DNA from: Podocnemis expansa
Taxonomy: Eukaryota; Chordata; Testudines; Podocnemididae
Reading direction: 5' to 3'
Assembly (NCBI GenBank): GCA_007922195.1
Contig: ML681992.1
Span: forward strand, 36,109,617 to 36,173,616
Length of the DNA: 64,000 nt
Under the pieces are notes generated by a model. The model had not been told where the DNA came from. It made no database searches and saw nothing but the letters and a program-made list of their open reading frames with translations. Positions 1-10,828 of this stretch are shown one piece after another. Numbering within the stretch: position 1 is the first letter of the stretch; every line of letters starts with the position of its first letter. The position numbers and the translations under genes are program-made.

Positions 1-1144
1 CTCCGCGAGACGTCTCCGAGCTGCCGGCCTTCTACCATGACCTCCTCCGGACCTGGAGGCTCCTTGCAGCCTCCAGGTCGGTTATACCCACCGAGGGGGA
101 GGACCTCCTCGCGGAGCCCCTGCTACACAACCTCCATCTTGGTGTGCAGGTGGCGGAGGCCCCCTCCGTGAGGCGGAGGTTGGTCATGGCAGGTGTCACC
201 CGGGTCGGAGATCTCCTGGACTATGCCCGGGGGGACTGGGTGGATCCCCATGAGCTGGCTCGGCGCATGGGGCTCTCCACCCCTCGTACCCCCCAGTGCC
301 TACTCCAGGAGGTGAGGGCTGCTTTGCCTCCCGCTGCTCGGGCTTACCTCGGGCGGGTCCTGCGAGAGGGTACTCCCTGCCCCCCTCTCAGCCCTGGCCC
401 TCCAGAACTCTTGATCAGCCCTCGGCCCCATCAGCCCCCCCGGCCATCCCCACCCCATACCCCGAGCCAGGTGCTAGACCTGCAAGCCGGCCTCTTTCCG
501 AACCGCGCCCCGTAAACATCTCTACATGCTCGTGCTCCATACCATCCATTTCCTCGCCCTAGCGTCGCGCCCTGATACAAAGTGGTGGGACCTGATTCCA
601 CCCGCGGTGGGCGAGGAACCCCGGTGGGCCAGTCTGTATGCCACCCTCACTCCAAGGCCCGCCAGGGACATCAGTTGGCGGCTCCTCCATGGAGCCGTGA
701 GCACGGGCGTGTTCTTGGCGCGACACCTGCCCCTTTTGCGGTGCGAGGGAGACCCTGGCGCACGTCTATTTAGACTGCGCCAGGTTGCAGTCCCTTTTCC
801 GGCTCCTCCAGAACCTCCTCTTGAGGTTCTGGCTGCACTTTTCCCCACACATGTACCTTTATGCACTCCCCATCCGTGGCCCCACCAAGTCGCGAGACCT
901 CCTCGCCAACCTCCTCTTGGCTTACGTGAAAGTGGACACCTACAAAACTCGGGAGAGGAGGATGGCAGAGGGAGGGGCCTGCGACTGTGGGGCCTATTTC
1001 CGCTCCCTCGTCCGTGCACGTCTCCGGGCAGAGTTCCTCTGGGCGGCGTCCGCTGGCTCCGTCGACATCTTTCGGGAGCAGTGGGCACTGTCCGGGGTTC
1101 TCTGCTCGGTATCCCCTTCTGAAACCCTAGTTTTGAACCTGTGA
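1..1144 (+). pseudogene. LINE ORF2 C-terminus, frameshifted
   Basis: The product would be the carboxyl end of a reverse-transcriptase polyprotein, after the RT domain and including the C-terminal zinc knuckle. Compared with the downstream copy it carries an extra base near 484, which ends the frame at 515, and a 17-bp deletion at the 720/721 junction just before the Cys-x2-Cys-x7-His-x4-Cys knuckle, which changes frame again. In contrast it keeps the reading frame at 50-90, where the downstream copy has a stop and a one-base deletion. The two copies have therefore decayed independently. It is non-functional as it stands. Confidence 0.85.
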
Positions 1145-1212
1145 CCTTCACACCCATCCCTGTTTTCTCTTTCATTGTCCCCCGGACTCTTTTGAAGTCC
1201 CGTTCAGTGCCG

Positions 1213-1269
1213 CTTCCCCCTTAGGCTGGGGGAAGGGCTTTTGAAGTGGGTGGGCTTGCGCCCACCCAC
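1213..1269 (+). other. Two 3'UTR hairpins of the LINE (upstream copy)
   Basis: Positions 1213-1220 (CTTCCCCC) pair with 1228-1235 (GGGGGAAG). Positions 1246-1255 (GTGGGTGGGC) pair perfectly with 1260-1269 around a TTGC loop. Both are preserved at 9340-9362 and 9373-9396. In LINEs lacking poly(A) tails such 3' stem-loops are commonly what the encoded RT recognises; that role here is inferred. Confidence 0.7.
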
Positions 1270-1341
1270 CTCCCCGAGATCCTTCAATGGGACACACCTG
1301 GCGTCAACTCCTTCCCTCGCAGACTCCCTTGTTTGCAGTCC

Positions 1342-2545
1342 TTGTCAGAGGAAGGCGAAGTGGAAGGTGCCCTGCCTGACCAGCTCCTGGACCTGCTCCT
1401 GCTCACCCATTACCACAACCACTACCACCTCTACTGCTGTTCCTGCTCCCTCCTCCCCTGTTCCTGCTCGTGCTGCTGCTGCTTCTGCTGTGTCTGGCTG
1501 GCCTCTCTCCCTCCCACTCCCCTGCTCTGTGGGGAGGGGGGGGGAGAGCTGGAAAACAAGACCTATCACCACCACCATCTGGAGAAGACCAGCTCTCCTG
1601 CCAGCCAGCCAGCCAGCCAGTCCCTGCTGCTGCTGCTGCTACAACTGGAGCCTGCTGCCACTCCAAGAAGAGAAAACCACCACCACTGAGGGGAGGCCTC
1701 CAAAGACTCAGACTGTGCTGTTTGCAGCTGGGGGTGAGCTACCAAGAAACTATAGACTTAAATACTACCATCACCACCCCCAGCTGCTGCTTCCCTGGCC
1801 TCCCCTCTCACCACCAAGAAGGCAGCAGGCTTCCACCATTTCACCACCTGTGGACTTTTCTCAGCAGCAGGGACTATAGAGCTCCCCCTCCCCCAGCAGT
1901 AGCAGTTTCCCCTTCCTATAGTTTAGTCCTCCCCCCCTTTTTTCTTTCCCCCCCCACCTCCAGTGGCTGGAGGGCCTCCCACCCTTTTCCTTGCCCTCCA
2001 GCTGGCTCAGTGCTCCCTACTCCTCCCTACCCCTCACAGAACCCTCCCTAAACCCTAAAGTTTGGTGTCCATCCCTGCCCCACCCCAGCCCTGAGGTTTT
2101 GTTCTTCTTTTCTGATTCCCCTGCCCCACCCTTCAGCCCCTATTGTTTTTTCTGCCCCACCCTTAACGCCCCTCAGCCCCATCCCTGCACTGTCTACCCC
2201 CAGCCAGAGCTGGCCAGGTTTATAGAGAGCCCCAATCTCTTTTTTGTTCCCCCCCCCCCGTGCACTGCACCCCCCCCGATACATCTGTGCTTCCCACCCC
2301 ACCCAGTGCAGCCGGAGGAGCCGGCTCCGATTGACCCAGACGAGCCCCTTGTCCTTCCCTCCCTGGCACCCTCCTCCCTTGCCTGCAGCCTAGCAGGGAG
2401 GAGTGGTTGCCACCCCGTAACTCCCATAAAATCCACCCCTCCTCCACCCTTTTCCCATTACCTGGTCCCCCCCCACCCTTTTTTTTCCTTACCCCAATCT
2501 ACCCCCCACCCGGGTACCCCCTCCTGTTCTTCCCTTTCTAAGAAC
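1342..2545 (+). promoter_or_regulatory. LINE 5'UTR, C-rich with short tandem repeats
   Basis: This is the region between the junction with the upstream copy and the chosen ORF1 start. It is strongly C-rich with CAC/CCAC runs, a CCAG array at 1601-1620 and a CTG array at 1624-1640. It should hold the element's internal promoter, but no TATA or initiator can be singled out. The ORF1 frame is open upstream from 1991, so an earlier start cannot be excluded. Confidence 0.5.
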
Positions 2546-5380
2546 ATGGAGACCTCCCCTTCACCTGCTGAACCTCTCCCAGAGCCTGCTCCCCCCTCTC
2601 TCCCTGCGGCTGTCCCCTTGACCACTGCTGCCACTCCTTCCACCTCTGGTGCCCCCACTAGGGCACCTGAGGCAGCGGGCATGGGAGGGGCCTCCACTAC
2701 TGCCGCTCTGACCCCCTCAGCCGGAAAAAAGACCAAGGGGAAAAAGGCGAGCAAGGGCCCTGTTGCTCCCGTAGCCCCACCACCGGCTGCGGCCCCTTCT
2801 TCCCCTGTCATTCCCTCCACCAGTTCTGGGGGTCTTTCTGCCCCCAGAACGTATGCCCAGGCGGCTGCCACCCCTCCACCCACCGCCACAACATCAGCCC
2901 GCACCGCCTCCTTGAATTTGACCTCGGGGGGCCGGGGCCCCTTCCCCTCTTTGACCAGGCGGCACGGTGTCCGTTGCCTCCTGGTGGCTGCCTCGCCCCA
3001 CGTCGAAACCTACGTGCGGGCGATGGCAAGGGTGGTGGGGCCCTCGGCCATTGTGGCGGCCTCCAAGCTGTTCGGGAAGATGGTATTCTTCCTGGCATCG
3101 GAGGCCGCCGCACAGGAGGCGGTGGTCAGGGGCTTGGCGGTGGGGGGTGTCCACATGCCAGTGGAGCCCTTGGAGGACCTGGGCGTACGCGTAGTCCTCA
3201 CCTCCGTTCCTCCCTTCCTCCCCAATGCCGCCCTGCTTCCCCTCCTCTCCACCCTGGGGAAGCCAATTTCCATCATCAGCCCTCTCCCACTGGGCTGCAA
3301 GGAGCCCGCCCTCCGTCACGTTCTGTCCTTCCGCCGCAGGTGCAAATCCAACTGCCGCCGGCGGGGGCACGTGACGGGGTGGCACTGGAGGGATCCTTCA
3401 TGGTGCCCCATCAAGGGGCCCATTATAAGATCTTCTATTCTTCGGGGGAGGCCCGGTGCTTCCTCTGTAGGGCCACGGGGCATGTCCGGAGGGACTGCCC
3501 CTTGGCTCAGCATGATGAGGGAGCAACTGGGCCCCCTGGAGCTGATACAGGCGCCGGCCACACCACTGTCGGCGACCCTGCCCACCCAGCCACTCAAACT
3601 GCCCCTCCTCCATCGAGGGACACAGCTGCCGCTGCCTCTCGGGACGTGGGGTCGACAGCCCCACCATGCCCGGAGGAGCGGCTGGGCCCCGTCGCCTCCT
3701 TCACCGAACCATCTGGGACGGGGCCCAGAGAGGAGAGGGCAGCGGCCATGGTGGAGGCCCCAGATACGGGAGAGGGCGCACCCCAGGGGGAGGGTTCCCA
3801 TCCCCTTGATGTCGCTCCCTCGGTTCCTTCTCCCCAAGAGCCTTCGCCCTTGCTGCCTGTTCCCACCCCTGCTGGCCGGCCCTCAGACACCATCTTGGAG
3901 GGCCAAGTTCTCCCCCAGAGGACGTGCAGCAAGCGAAAGAAGGCTCTGTCCCTCCCCAGCGTACCAGATGGGGAGGAGGCCCCCCGGAAATCTTGGCGGG
4001 GGGGCTGAGGGTGACCCCCTTACTGATGAGCCGCTTGCTGCGCCCTCTGGTGAGGTCCAGCAGGAGGCTCCGGCTGAGGAGATGGAAGCAGTAGAGGAGG
4101 GGAGCAGCACCGCCCCCTCACAGGAGGCCCCCGTTGATCCCTCTCCTGGGGAGGCTGCGGATGGAGCCACTTCTGCCCCCCTGGAATCTCTTATCACATC
4201 TACGGCTGAGGCAGAGGGGGGCTTAGGCTCCATCTACTCAGAGATCGAGGCCCTGGGTCTGACCTTGGCAGCCGCAAGGGAGGACGACCCTCTGCCAGCG
4301 GGCCTTGATCTGGGTGGCAATAATGTTTCGCCGCCCCCTCCCTTACCCCAGACCCAACCCGAATCCCAATGTCTGTCTGCTGTCCCTACTCCTATCCTGG
4401 GGACACCCCCGGGTTGCTTCACCTGCCCGGCTGCTCTGTCTAATTCAATGGCGGCCGCCGAGCCTCTCGAGGCCATGGCCGGCACTGAGCAGCCGCGTCT
4501 CGGGGTATTGTCCCTGGGGGGACAGCTGCCCTTACCCTCACTTGTTTATTCCCCCGTATCTGACGCTGAGGATGTGGGGGACCAACCCGCGCCCAACATC
4601 AGTGCGGATCCTGTTTCTCACTCCCTTCCAGAAAATCCCGTGCCCGGTCAAGGGGAGCCGCACCCCGGTGGCTTGACCACCGGGGCCCCTGTTCCCACCA
4701 CCACTCCTCCCCCTCTTGCCATCACTTCTATTCCTGCCCCTAACCCCACCCCTCCCTTTATCGCTCCCCCCCTTCCTAACCTACCCCCATCCCATTTTGT
4801 TACCACCCCCGGGATGGTGGCTCTCCCGATGCCACCAGCCACGTCCCGGGAGGTGGTATTTGTGGTTCCCCCTGTCCCTGGGGCTGCTGTCCTCCCTCCA
4901 CCGCCGCCCTTCCTTGCACCGGGGGTTCAGCCAGGAGATATGGTGCCCACAACATCGGCACCAAGACGGGGCTCTGCGCCCTGGCTTTTACTCCCGGCTG
5001 GCTGTGGGGCCACTTCCGAGACCCGACCGGAGGACGGCTGGGAACCTCCAATCCCGGGCCCCCTGGTGCCGCCGGGGGAGCTGCGCGCGTTCCTGGCCGA
5101 CACTCGTGGGGCCAGGAACCGGGTGCGGCTCGCCCTGCAGCGCTGGGGGGACTTCCATCTTGTCCTCCAAGCTGTGAGGGCCCTGCTGAAGGAGGGTAAA
5201 GGGACCGGGAAGCGGGATGCCACGGACTACCAGAGGGCCCGCACCTTCCGTGACTCCCTCATCACTTACGGGGTCAGTCACGGATTGTTGCGTGGCCTGA
5301 CAGAGCCCGCTGGCACTCCTGCCACCTCCGAGGATCCCCCCCAGCCACCCTCATGGCACCAATCATCTTCGCAACGCTAA
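2546..5380 (+). pseudogene. LINE ORF1, gag-like CCHC protein, two frameshifts
   Basis: ORF1 proteins of this clade bind the element's RNA. The start at 2546 (METSPSPAEP) is chosen because the upstream in-frame sequence is low-complexity Pro/Ser; 1991 is the alternative. After a Pro/Ala-rich leader comes an Ala/Val-rich core domain (about 2945-3340), then one zinc knuckle CFLCRATGHVRRDC (Cys-x2-Cys-x4-His-x4-Cys, about 3459-3500), then a long Pro/Glu-rich tail and a short helical C-terminus. One base is missing near 3338 and one G is extra in the G run near 3991-3998; the second restores the frame lost by the first. The stop at 5378-5380 overlaps the ORF2 start. Similar proteins in reptile gene sets tend to be named ZCCHC3-like. 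Confidence 0.8.
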
Positions 5381-8300
5381 ACACCAATGGCTGCAGGTGG
5401 GGTCTCCGCAGGACCCAGGTGCTCTCCTTCCTTCGGGGGGGGGGTACTCTGTGGTTTTCCTGCAGGAGACCCACATGGATCCAGCCGCCGAGCCCAGTTG
5501 GCGGTTGGAGTGGGGGAACGGGGTGTACTTCAGCCATCTGGCCACCCACTCCGGCGGTGTGGCCACCCTGTTCTCCCCTGGCCTGCAGCCTGAGGTGCTT
5601 GGGGTCACCAAGGTTGTGCTGGGCCGCCTGCTGCACCTCCGGGTCTGGATGGAGGGACTGGTGTTGAATCTGGTCAACGTCTACGCCCCAACATCGGGCC
5701 CGGAGCGGGTGCAATTCTATTGTCAGGCGGCCGCCTTCCTCGGCACCTTGGATCCTCGAGAGTGCCTGGTCCTCGGCGGGGATTTTAACACCACCCTTGA
5801 GGAATGGGACCGCACGGGGACCGAGCAGTGTCCGGCTGCCGCGGACGTCCTCAGGGAGGTGATTGACCATCACTCCCTGGTGGACATCTGGCGCGACCAC
5901 CACCCGGACGATGGGGTGACTTTCACCTTCGTCCGGGTGGGGAACCATCGGTTGTGCCACTCCAGGTTGGATCGCATTTACCTGTCCCGACATCATCTTG
6001 CACGGGCCCACTCCTCCAGCATTCGGCCGGCCCCTTTCTCGGATCACCATTTGGTGACCATGACGGCCTCTCTCTCGGCGGAGGGGCCGGGGCCGGCCTA
6101 TTGGCACTTTAACAACAGCCAGCTGGAGGATGTGGGCTTCGTGGCGTCCTTCCGGGAGTTCTGGCTGGCCTGGAGGAGGCAGAGGGCTGCCTTTCCCTCG
6201 GCGCGGCGTTGGTGGGACGTGGGGAAGGTGCGTGCCTGATTCTTCTGCCGTGACTACACCCGGGGGGCCAGCCGGCGGAGGGATGCGGAGATAGAGCAGC
6301 TGGAGCCGGAGGTTTTGGAGCTTGAGAGGCGTCTGGTCATCAGTCCTGAGGATCCATCCCTCCGTGAGGCGCACCAGGAGAAGCGGGAGGAGCTGCGGGC
6401 CCTCGAGGACCTTCGGGCCCGGGGTGCCTTCGTTCGATCCCGCATCCAGCTCCTTCGGGAGATGGATCGCGGCTCCCGTTTCTTCTATGCCCTGGAGAAA
6501 CGGATGGGGGCTAAAAAGCACGTCACCTGCCTCTTGGCGGAGGACGGCACCCCCCTCACGGATCCGGAGGAGATGCGTGGAAGGGCCAGGGCCTTCTACA
6601 CTGGTCTTTTCTCCCCGGATCCGACCGACCCTAACGCCTGCAGGGTGCTCTGGAATGAACTTCCCACGGTCGGCGAGGGTGCCCGGGACCGGCTGGAGCT
6701 GCCTTTCACTCTAGCCAAGTTCTCGGAAGCCCTACGTCTCATGCCCAATAACAAATCTCCGGGCATGGACGGGCTGACTGTGGAGTTCTACCGTGCGTTC
6801 TGGGACGCCCTCGGCCCGGACCTCGCCGTCGTCTGGGCCGAGTCCGAGGAGAGCGGAGAGGTCCCCCTCTCTTGCTGGCGGGCGGTGTTGGCCCTGCTGC
6901 CCAAGAAGGGGGACCTCCGCGATCTTCGGAACTGGCGTCCCGTCTCACTCCTCAGCACGGACTACAAAATAGTAGCCAAGGCCATCTCGCTGCACCTGGG
7001 GTCCGTGCTGCAGGACGTGATCCATCCCGACCAGACCTACACCGTCCCGGGCTGTTCCATCTTTAGCAACCTCTATCTGGTCCAGGATCTCCTAGAGCTC
7101 GGGTGTAGGGATGGTCTGTCGTTCGCCCTCCTGGCCCTGGATCAGGAGAAAGCGTTTGACAGGATGGACCACGGGTATCTCCTGGGCACCCTGCGGGTGT
7201 TTGGCTTCGGGCCCCGGTTTGTGGGGTTTCTCCAGGTGCTGTACGCCTCCGCGGAGTGTCTGGTCAAGCTCAACTGGACCCTGACCGAGCCTGTCAGCTT
7301 TGGGCGAGGAGTGCATCAGGGCTGTCCGCTATCGGGCCAGCTGTACGCTCTGGCCATCGAGCCCTTCCTCTGTCTCCTCCGTCGGAGGCTGACAGGGTTG
7401 GTGCTCCCTGAGTCAGAGCTGCGGCTGGTCTTGTCGGTGTACGCTGATGACGTACTCCTCGTGGTCCAGGACCCGGGCGACCTGGTGCGGTTGGAGGCTT
7501 GTCAGGCCATCTACTCGGCAACCTCCTCCGCCCGGGTCAACTGGGTCAAGAGCTCTGGCCTGATGGTAGGGGCCGGGTGGCTGGTCGGCTCCCTCCCACC
7601 CGCGCTTCAGGCCATCCGGTGGAGCGCGGGTCCGCTGCCCTATCTGGGCGTTTACCTTTCTGCCACCCATCCCTCCCCGGGGGAGAACTGGCATGAATTA
7701 GAGGGCAGGGTTGCTGACCGGCTCCGGAGCTGGACAGGACTGCTGCGGTGCCTCTCCTTTCGGGGATGGGCACTGGTCATCAACCAGCTCGTCCTGTCCA
7801 TGCTCTGGCACCAGCTCAACACCCTGAGCCCACCCCCGGGCTTCCTGGACAGCCTCCAGAAGACAATTCTGGAGTTCTTCTGGCCAGGACTGCACTGGGT
7901 CTCTGCAGGAACTCTGAGCCTTCCCCTGGAGGAAGGGGGGCAGGGCCTGTGCTGCGTCCGCAGCCAGGTCCACACCTTCCGCCTCCAGGCCCTGCAGAGA
8001 CTTCTTTATGGTGCAGGTAGTCCGGCATGGAGCCACTTGGCACGTACCTTCCTCCGCCGCTACCGAGGGCTCCGATACGACCGGCAGCTCTTTTATCTCG
8101 ACCTGAGACGTGCTCCGCGAGACGTCTCCGAGCTGCCGGCCTTCTACCATGACCTCCTCCAGACCTAGAGGCTCTTTGCAGCCTCCAGGTGGTTATACCC
8201 ACCGAGGGGGAGGACCTCCTCGCGGAGCCCCTGCTACACAACCTCCATCTCGGTGTGCAGGTGGCGGAGGCCCCCTCCGTGAGGCGGAGGTTGGTCATGG

Positions 8301-9271
8301 CAGGTGTCACCCGTGTCGGAGATCTCCTGGACTATGCCCGGGGGGACTGGGTGGATCCCCATGAGCTGGCTCGGCGCATGGGGCTCTCCACCCCTCGTAC
8401 CCCCCAGTGCCTACTCCAGGAGGTGAGGGCTGCTTTGCCTCCCGCTGCTCGGGCTTACCTCGGGCGGGTCCTGCGAGAGGGTACTCCCCGCCCCCCTCTC
8501 AGCCCTGGCCCTCCAGAACTCTTGATCGGCCCTCGGCCCCATCAGCCCCCCCGGCCATCCCCGCCCCATACCCCAAGCCGGCTGCTAGACCTGCAGCTGG
8601 CCTCTTTCCGAACCGCGCCCCGTAAACATCTCTACACGCTCGTGCTCCATACCATCCATTTCCTCGCCCTAGCGTCGCGCCCTGATACAAAGTGGCGGGA
8701 CCTGATTCCACCCGCGGTGGGCGAGGAACCCCGGTGGGCCAGTCTGTATGCCACCCTCACTCCAAGGCCCGCCGGGGACATCAGTTGGCGGCTCCTCCAT
8801 GGAGCCGTGAGCACGGGCATGTTCTTGGCGCGGTTCACCCCTCGCCCCGACACCTGCCCCTTTTGCGGTGCGAGGGAGACCCTGGCACACGTCTATTTAG
8901 ACTGTGCCAGGTTGCAGCCCCTTTTCCGGCTCCTCCAGAACCTCCTCTTGAGGTTCTGGCTGCACTTTTCCCCACACATGTACCTTTATGCACTCCCCAT
9001 CCGTGGCCCCACTAAGTCGCGGGACCTCCTCGCCAACCTCCTCTTGGCTTACGCGAAAGTGGCCACCTACAAAACTCAGGAGAGGAGGTTGGCAGAGGGA
9101 GGGGCCTGTGACTGTGGGGCCTATTTCCGCTCCCTCGTCCGTGCACATCTCCGGGCAGAGTTCCTCTGGGCGGCGTCCGCTGGCTCCCTCGACACCTTTC
9201 GGGAGCAGTGGGCGCTGTCTGGGGTTCTCTGCTCGGTATCCCCTTCTGAAACCCTTGTTTTGAACCTGTGA
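5353..9271 (+). pseudogene. LINE ORF2: endonuclease, reverse transcriptase, zinc knuckle
   Basis: The N-terminus MAPIIFATLNTNG starts an apurinic-type endonuclease domain with LVLGGDFN, SRLDRIYLS and SDHH motifs (5353-6090). The RT domain (about 6730-7480) has NKSPGMDG, NWRPVSLL, QEKAFDRMDH, HQGCPLSGQL and the catalytic YADD. A CPFCGARETLAHVYLDC knuckle lies at about 8854-8904. Lesions: one G too few in the G10 run at 5435-5444; TGA at 6237-6239, best explained as CGA to TGA at a CpG; TAG at 8166-8168; a one-base deletion near 8190, seen by comparison with position 80 of the upstream copy. It nicks target DNA and copies its RNA from the nick. The start overlaps the ORF1 end by 28 bases in another frame. 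Confidence 0.88.
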
Positions 9272-9339
9272 CCTTCACACCCATCCCTGTTTTCTCTTTA
9301 GTTGTCCCCCAGACTCTTTTGAAGCCCCGTCTAGTGCCG

Positions 9340-9462
9340 CTTCCCCCTTAGGCTGGGGGAAGGGCTTTAGAAGTGGGTGGGCTTGCGCCCACCCACCCCC
9401 CGGGATCTTTCAATAGGATGCACCTGTCACCAACTCCTTTCCTCGCAAACTCCCCTGTTTGC
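9340..9462 (+). other. Three 3'-end hairpins of the LINE (full-length copy)
   Basis: Stem 9340-9347 pairs with 9355-9362. Stem 9373-9382 pairs with 9387-9396 around TTGC. A third stem, GCAAAC at 9445-9450, pairs with GTTTGC at 9457-9462 within ten bases of the element's end. The first two are identical in the upstream copy; the third is kept there with a G-T pair. They are candidate recognition structures for reverse transcription. Confidence 0.65.
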
Positions 9463-9471
9463 AGTCCCCTG

Positions 9472-9834
9472 TTTATATTAAACCTTTAGTTGTAGTTACT
9501 AAAGGCTTGGCTGGCAGTGTGGTATTTTGGATAAGATCCAAGCCTATATTGTTCTGGGTGATGTGTCTGGCCCTTTGGGGTCAGGGGAACCTATTCTGTA
9601 AAGAGACCCAGTGGCTAGAGGGGACCTTAGGAACTGATGTGCAGTAAGGGGGCTGCTTCTATTTTGTTATGCTCGGTGATGACCAGAGTGGGGGAATCAG
9701 GAACATGTTTTGTTACTGACTGGGAGACTGGTTTAAGTACCACCTGTCAGTGGTTTGGGGGTTTGACCCCTGGTTTTGCAGTTTGCCCTGATTTTTGCAC
9801 ATTCAGAAGGTTATCCCAAAAGGCCCAGGTCACA
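9472..9834 (-). mobile_element. Repeat X, partial copy cut by the LINE array
   Basis: These 363 bp match the reverse complement of 35362-35724, which is also 363 bp, ending at the X terminus GGTCACA. The rest of X should lie upstream of the LINE array, outside the window. Strand is given relative to the 35.4-kb copy on plus. An open frame here (from 9637) and its counterpart at 35332-35559 are shared only because the repeat is shared. Confidence 0.85.
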
Positions 9835-9841
9835 GAGTGTC

Positions 9842-10828
9842 ACAGATTATTAAATGGTTTTATAGTCTTTAAGGTGTATAACAGTGGTTCCCAACCTTTT
9901 CCAGGCTGGGGACCCATTTTTTATTAAAAAAATAAGTGCAGCCCCCCCCCGGCTGCATTTGAATGTACAGACAGTGGCGCTGCTGAAGAGCAGAATGTGA
10001 CCCCCATGGGCAGAATGCAGCCCCTGCTGCTCGAGGGAAGCCTCTGCAGGCAGGATCCAGCCTCCACCAGTGGGATTCAGCCCCTGCTGCTCCAGGGAAG
10101 CCTCCCTGTCCCTGCTCCTGCCCCTCCCCCGAGTCTTCCCTGCCTGTTGTCTGTTCTCTGACCCTCCCTGTCCACTCCACCTCTCCCCAGGGCCCTTCCC
10201 CCCTTACCTGGCTGGATCTCCTGTATCTGCCCCGCCAGGCTACTCTCCCTGAGCATGCTTAGGGCATGCTCAGGGTGTGAGAGTTTTAAAAACTCCCTGC
10301 CTGAGGGAAGCTGTCTGCCGGCCAGAAGCCTGGATCTCCATGGGAGCCCAAGACCCTGGCAGCATCTTGCCCCAGCTCCCAGCCTGTCCACAGACACCCT
10401 AAAGCCACTCTGAGGCCTCCCAGGGGTCCGTGGACCCCTGGTTGGGAACCACTGATGTATACTGTAGAGTATTAAGTAAGTATTAATGTTTGTATAATTT
10501 AAGGTATTGTATCACAGATGAACAGCATTCTATCTATCTGTCACTTGATGCTACACTTACTGTGATACATAGGGACTAATTCCTGTGGTAGAATATTTCC
10601 AGCTTTTGAATTTTATTGTATTAATGTAAAAACCAATAAATGTTAGCATTTGTTTTTGAAGAATTTGCTGCTTTATGTCTGTTCTTGATTAATGGGCTAT
10701 GGTGGTATTTTCAGGGATTGATTAACCATTAGGCAAGCAAACCACACTGATTTTACTTCACTAAAAATAGTCTTATTGGCAAGCAAAAACTGCCTAACAG
10801 CCAAATGATTTGAGTACCTGAGGTAACA
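9842..10828 (+). mobile_element. ERV-type LTR, 3' part (LTR-D)
   Basis: After removing the hAT insertion at 9882-10454, this aligns with 21320-22079 of LTR-A: an AATAAA signal at 10635-10640, the phrase TCTGTTCTTGATT, and the LTR end GAGGTAACA at 10828. The 5' part of the LTR is missing. The end is followed after three bases by TGGCATGCC, in the place where a primer-binding site would lie. Confidence 0.7.
9882..10454. mobile_element. Non-autonomous hAT element in LTR-D
   Basis: The ends are inverted repeats, CAGTGGTTCCCAACC at the left and GGTTGGGAACCACTG at the right. The 8-bp flanks GTGTATAA and ATGTATAC agree at six positions, as an old hAT target duplication would. There is no transposase. 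The interior is C-rich and no gene is seen. Confidence 0.8.

Larger units (their letters stand above)
1..1341 (+). mobile_element. Tx1-clade LINE, upstream copy (3' part only)
   Basis: This stretch matches 8116-9466 almost base for base, so it is the 3' end of a second copy of the same LINE, cut by the window edge. It holds the C-terminal part of ORF2, the stop codon (1142-1144) and a 200-bp 3'UTR with two hairpins. It ends near 1341 at CAGTCC and runs straight into the 5'UTR of the next copy, with no poly(A), no spacer and no host sequence between. Base composition is GC-rich, unlike the AT-rich DNA after 10 kb. The orientation and the direct junction make a head-to-tail tandem array. Confidence 0.9.
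1342..9471 (+). mobile_element. Tx1-clade LINE, full-length copy
   Basis: An 8.1-kb non-LTR retrotransposon in the order 5'UTR, ORF1 (gag-like with CCHC knuckle), ORF2 (apurinic-type endonuclease, RT, C-terminal CCHC), 3'UTR with hairpins. The ORF2 motifs (QEKAFDRMDH, HQGCPLSGQL, YADD) and the Cys-rich tail fit the L1/Tx1 group; the Tx1 assignment rests on family recognition. There is no poly(A). The 3' end at 9471 joins TTTATATTAAAC, which is internal to repeat X (see 35362-36380). It is GC-rich and CpG-rich and has only a handful of disabling lesions, so it is comparatively young. Many members of this clade insert into defined targets; the array suggests this one does too. Confidence 0.9.

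Noticed and set aside
522..1175. 217-codon open frame on minus
   Set aside because: It is antisense to LINE ORF2 in GC-rich DNA, with no motif. The same kind of shadow frame appears in the second copy.
1991..2545. Start of LINE ORF1 at 1991
   Set aside because: The added residues are low-complexity Pro/Ser encoded by the C-rich UTR. 2546 opens a more protein-like sequence. It remains an alternative.
1200..9400. CpG island of a host gene promoter
   Set aside because: The high GC and CpG content follows the LINE exactly from end to end.
9637..9927. Conserved small protein shared with 35332-35559
   Set aside because: The similarity follows repeat X as DNA and the frames run past its end into different sequences. 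There is no sign of selection.
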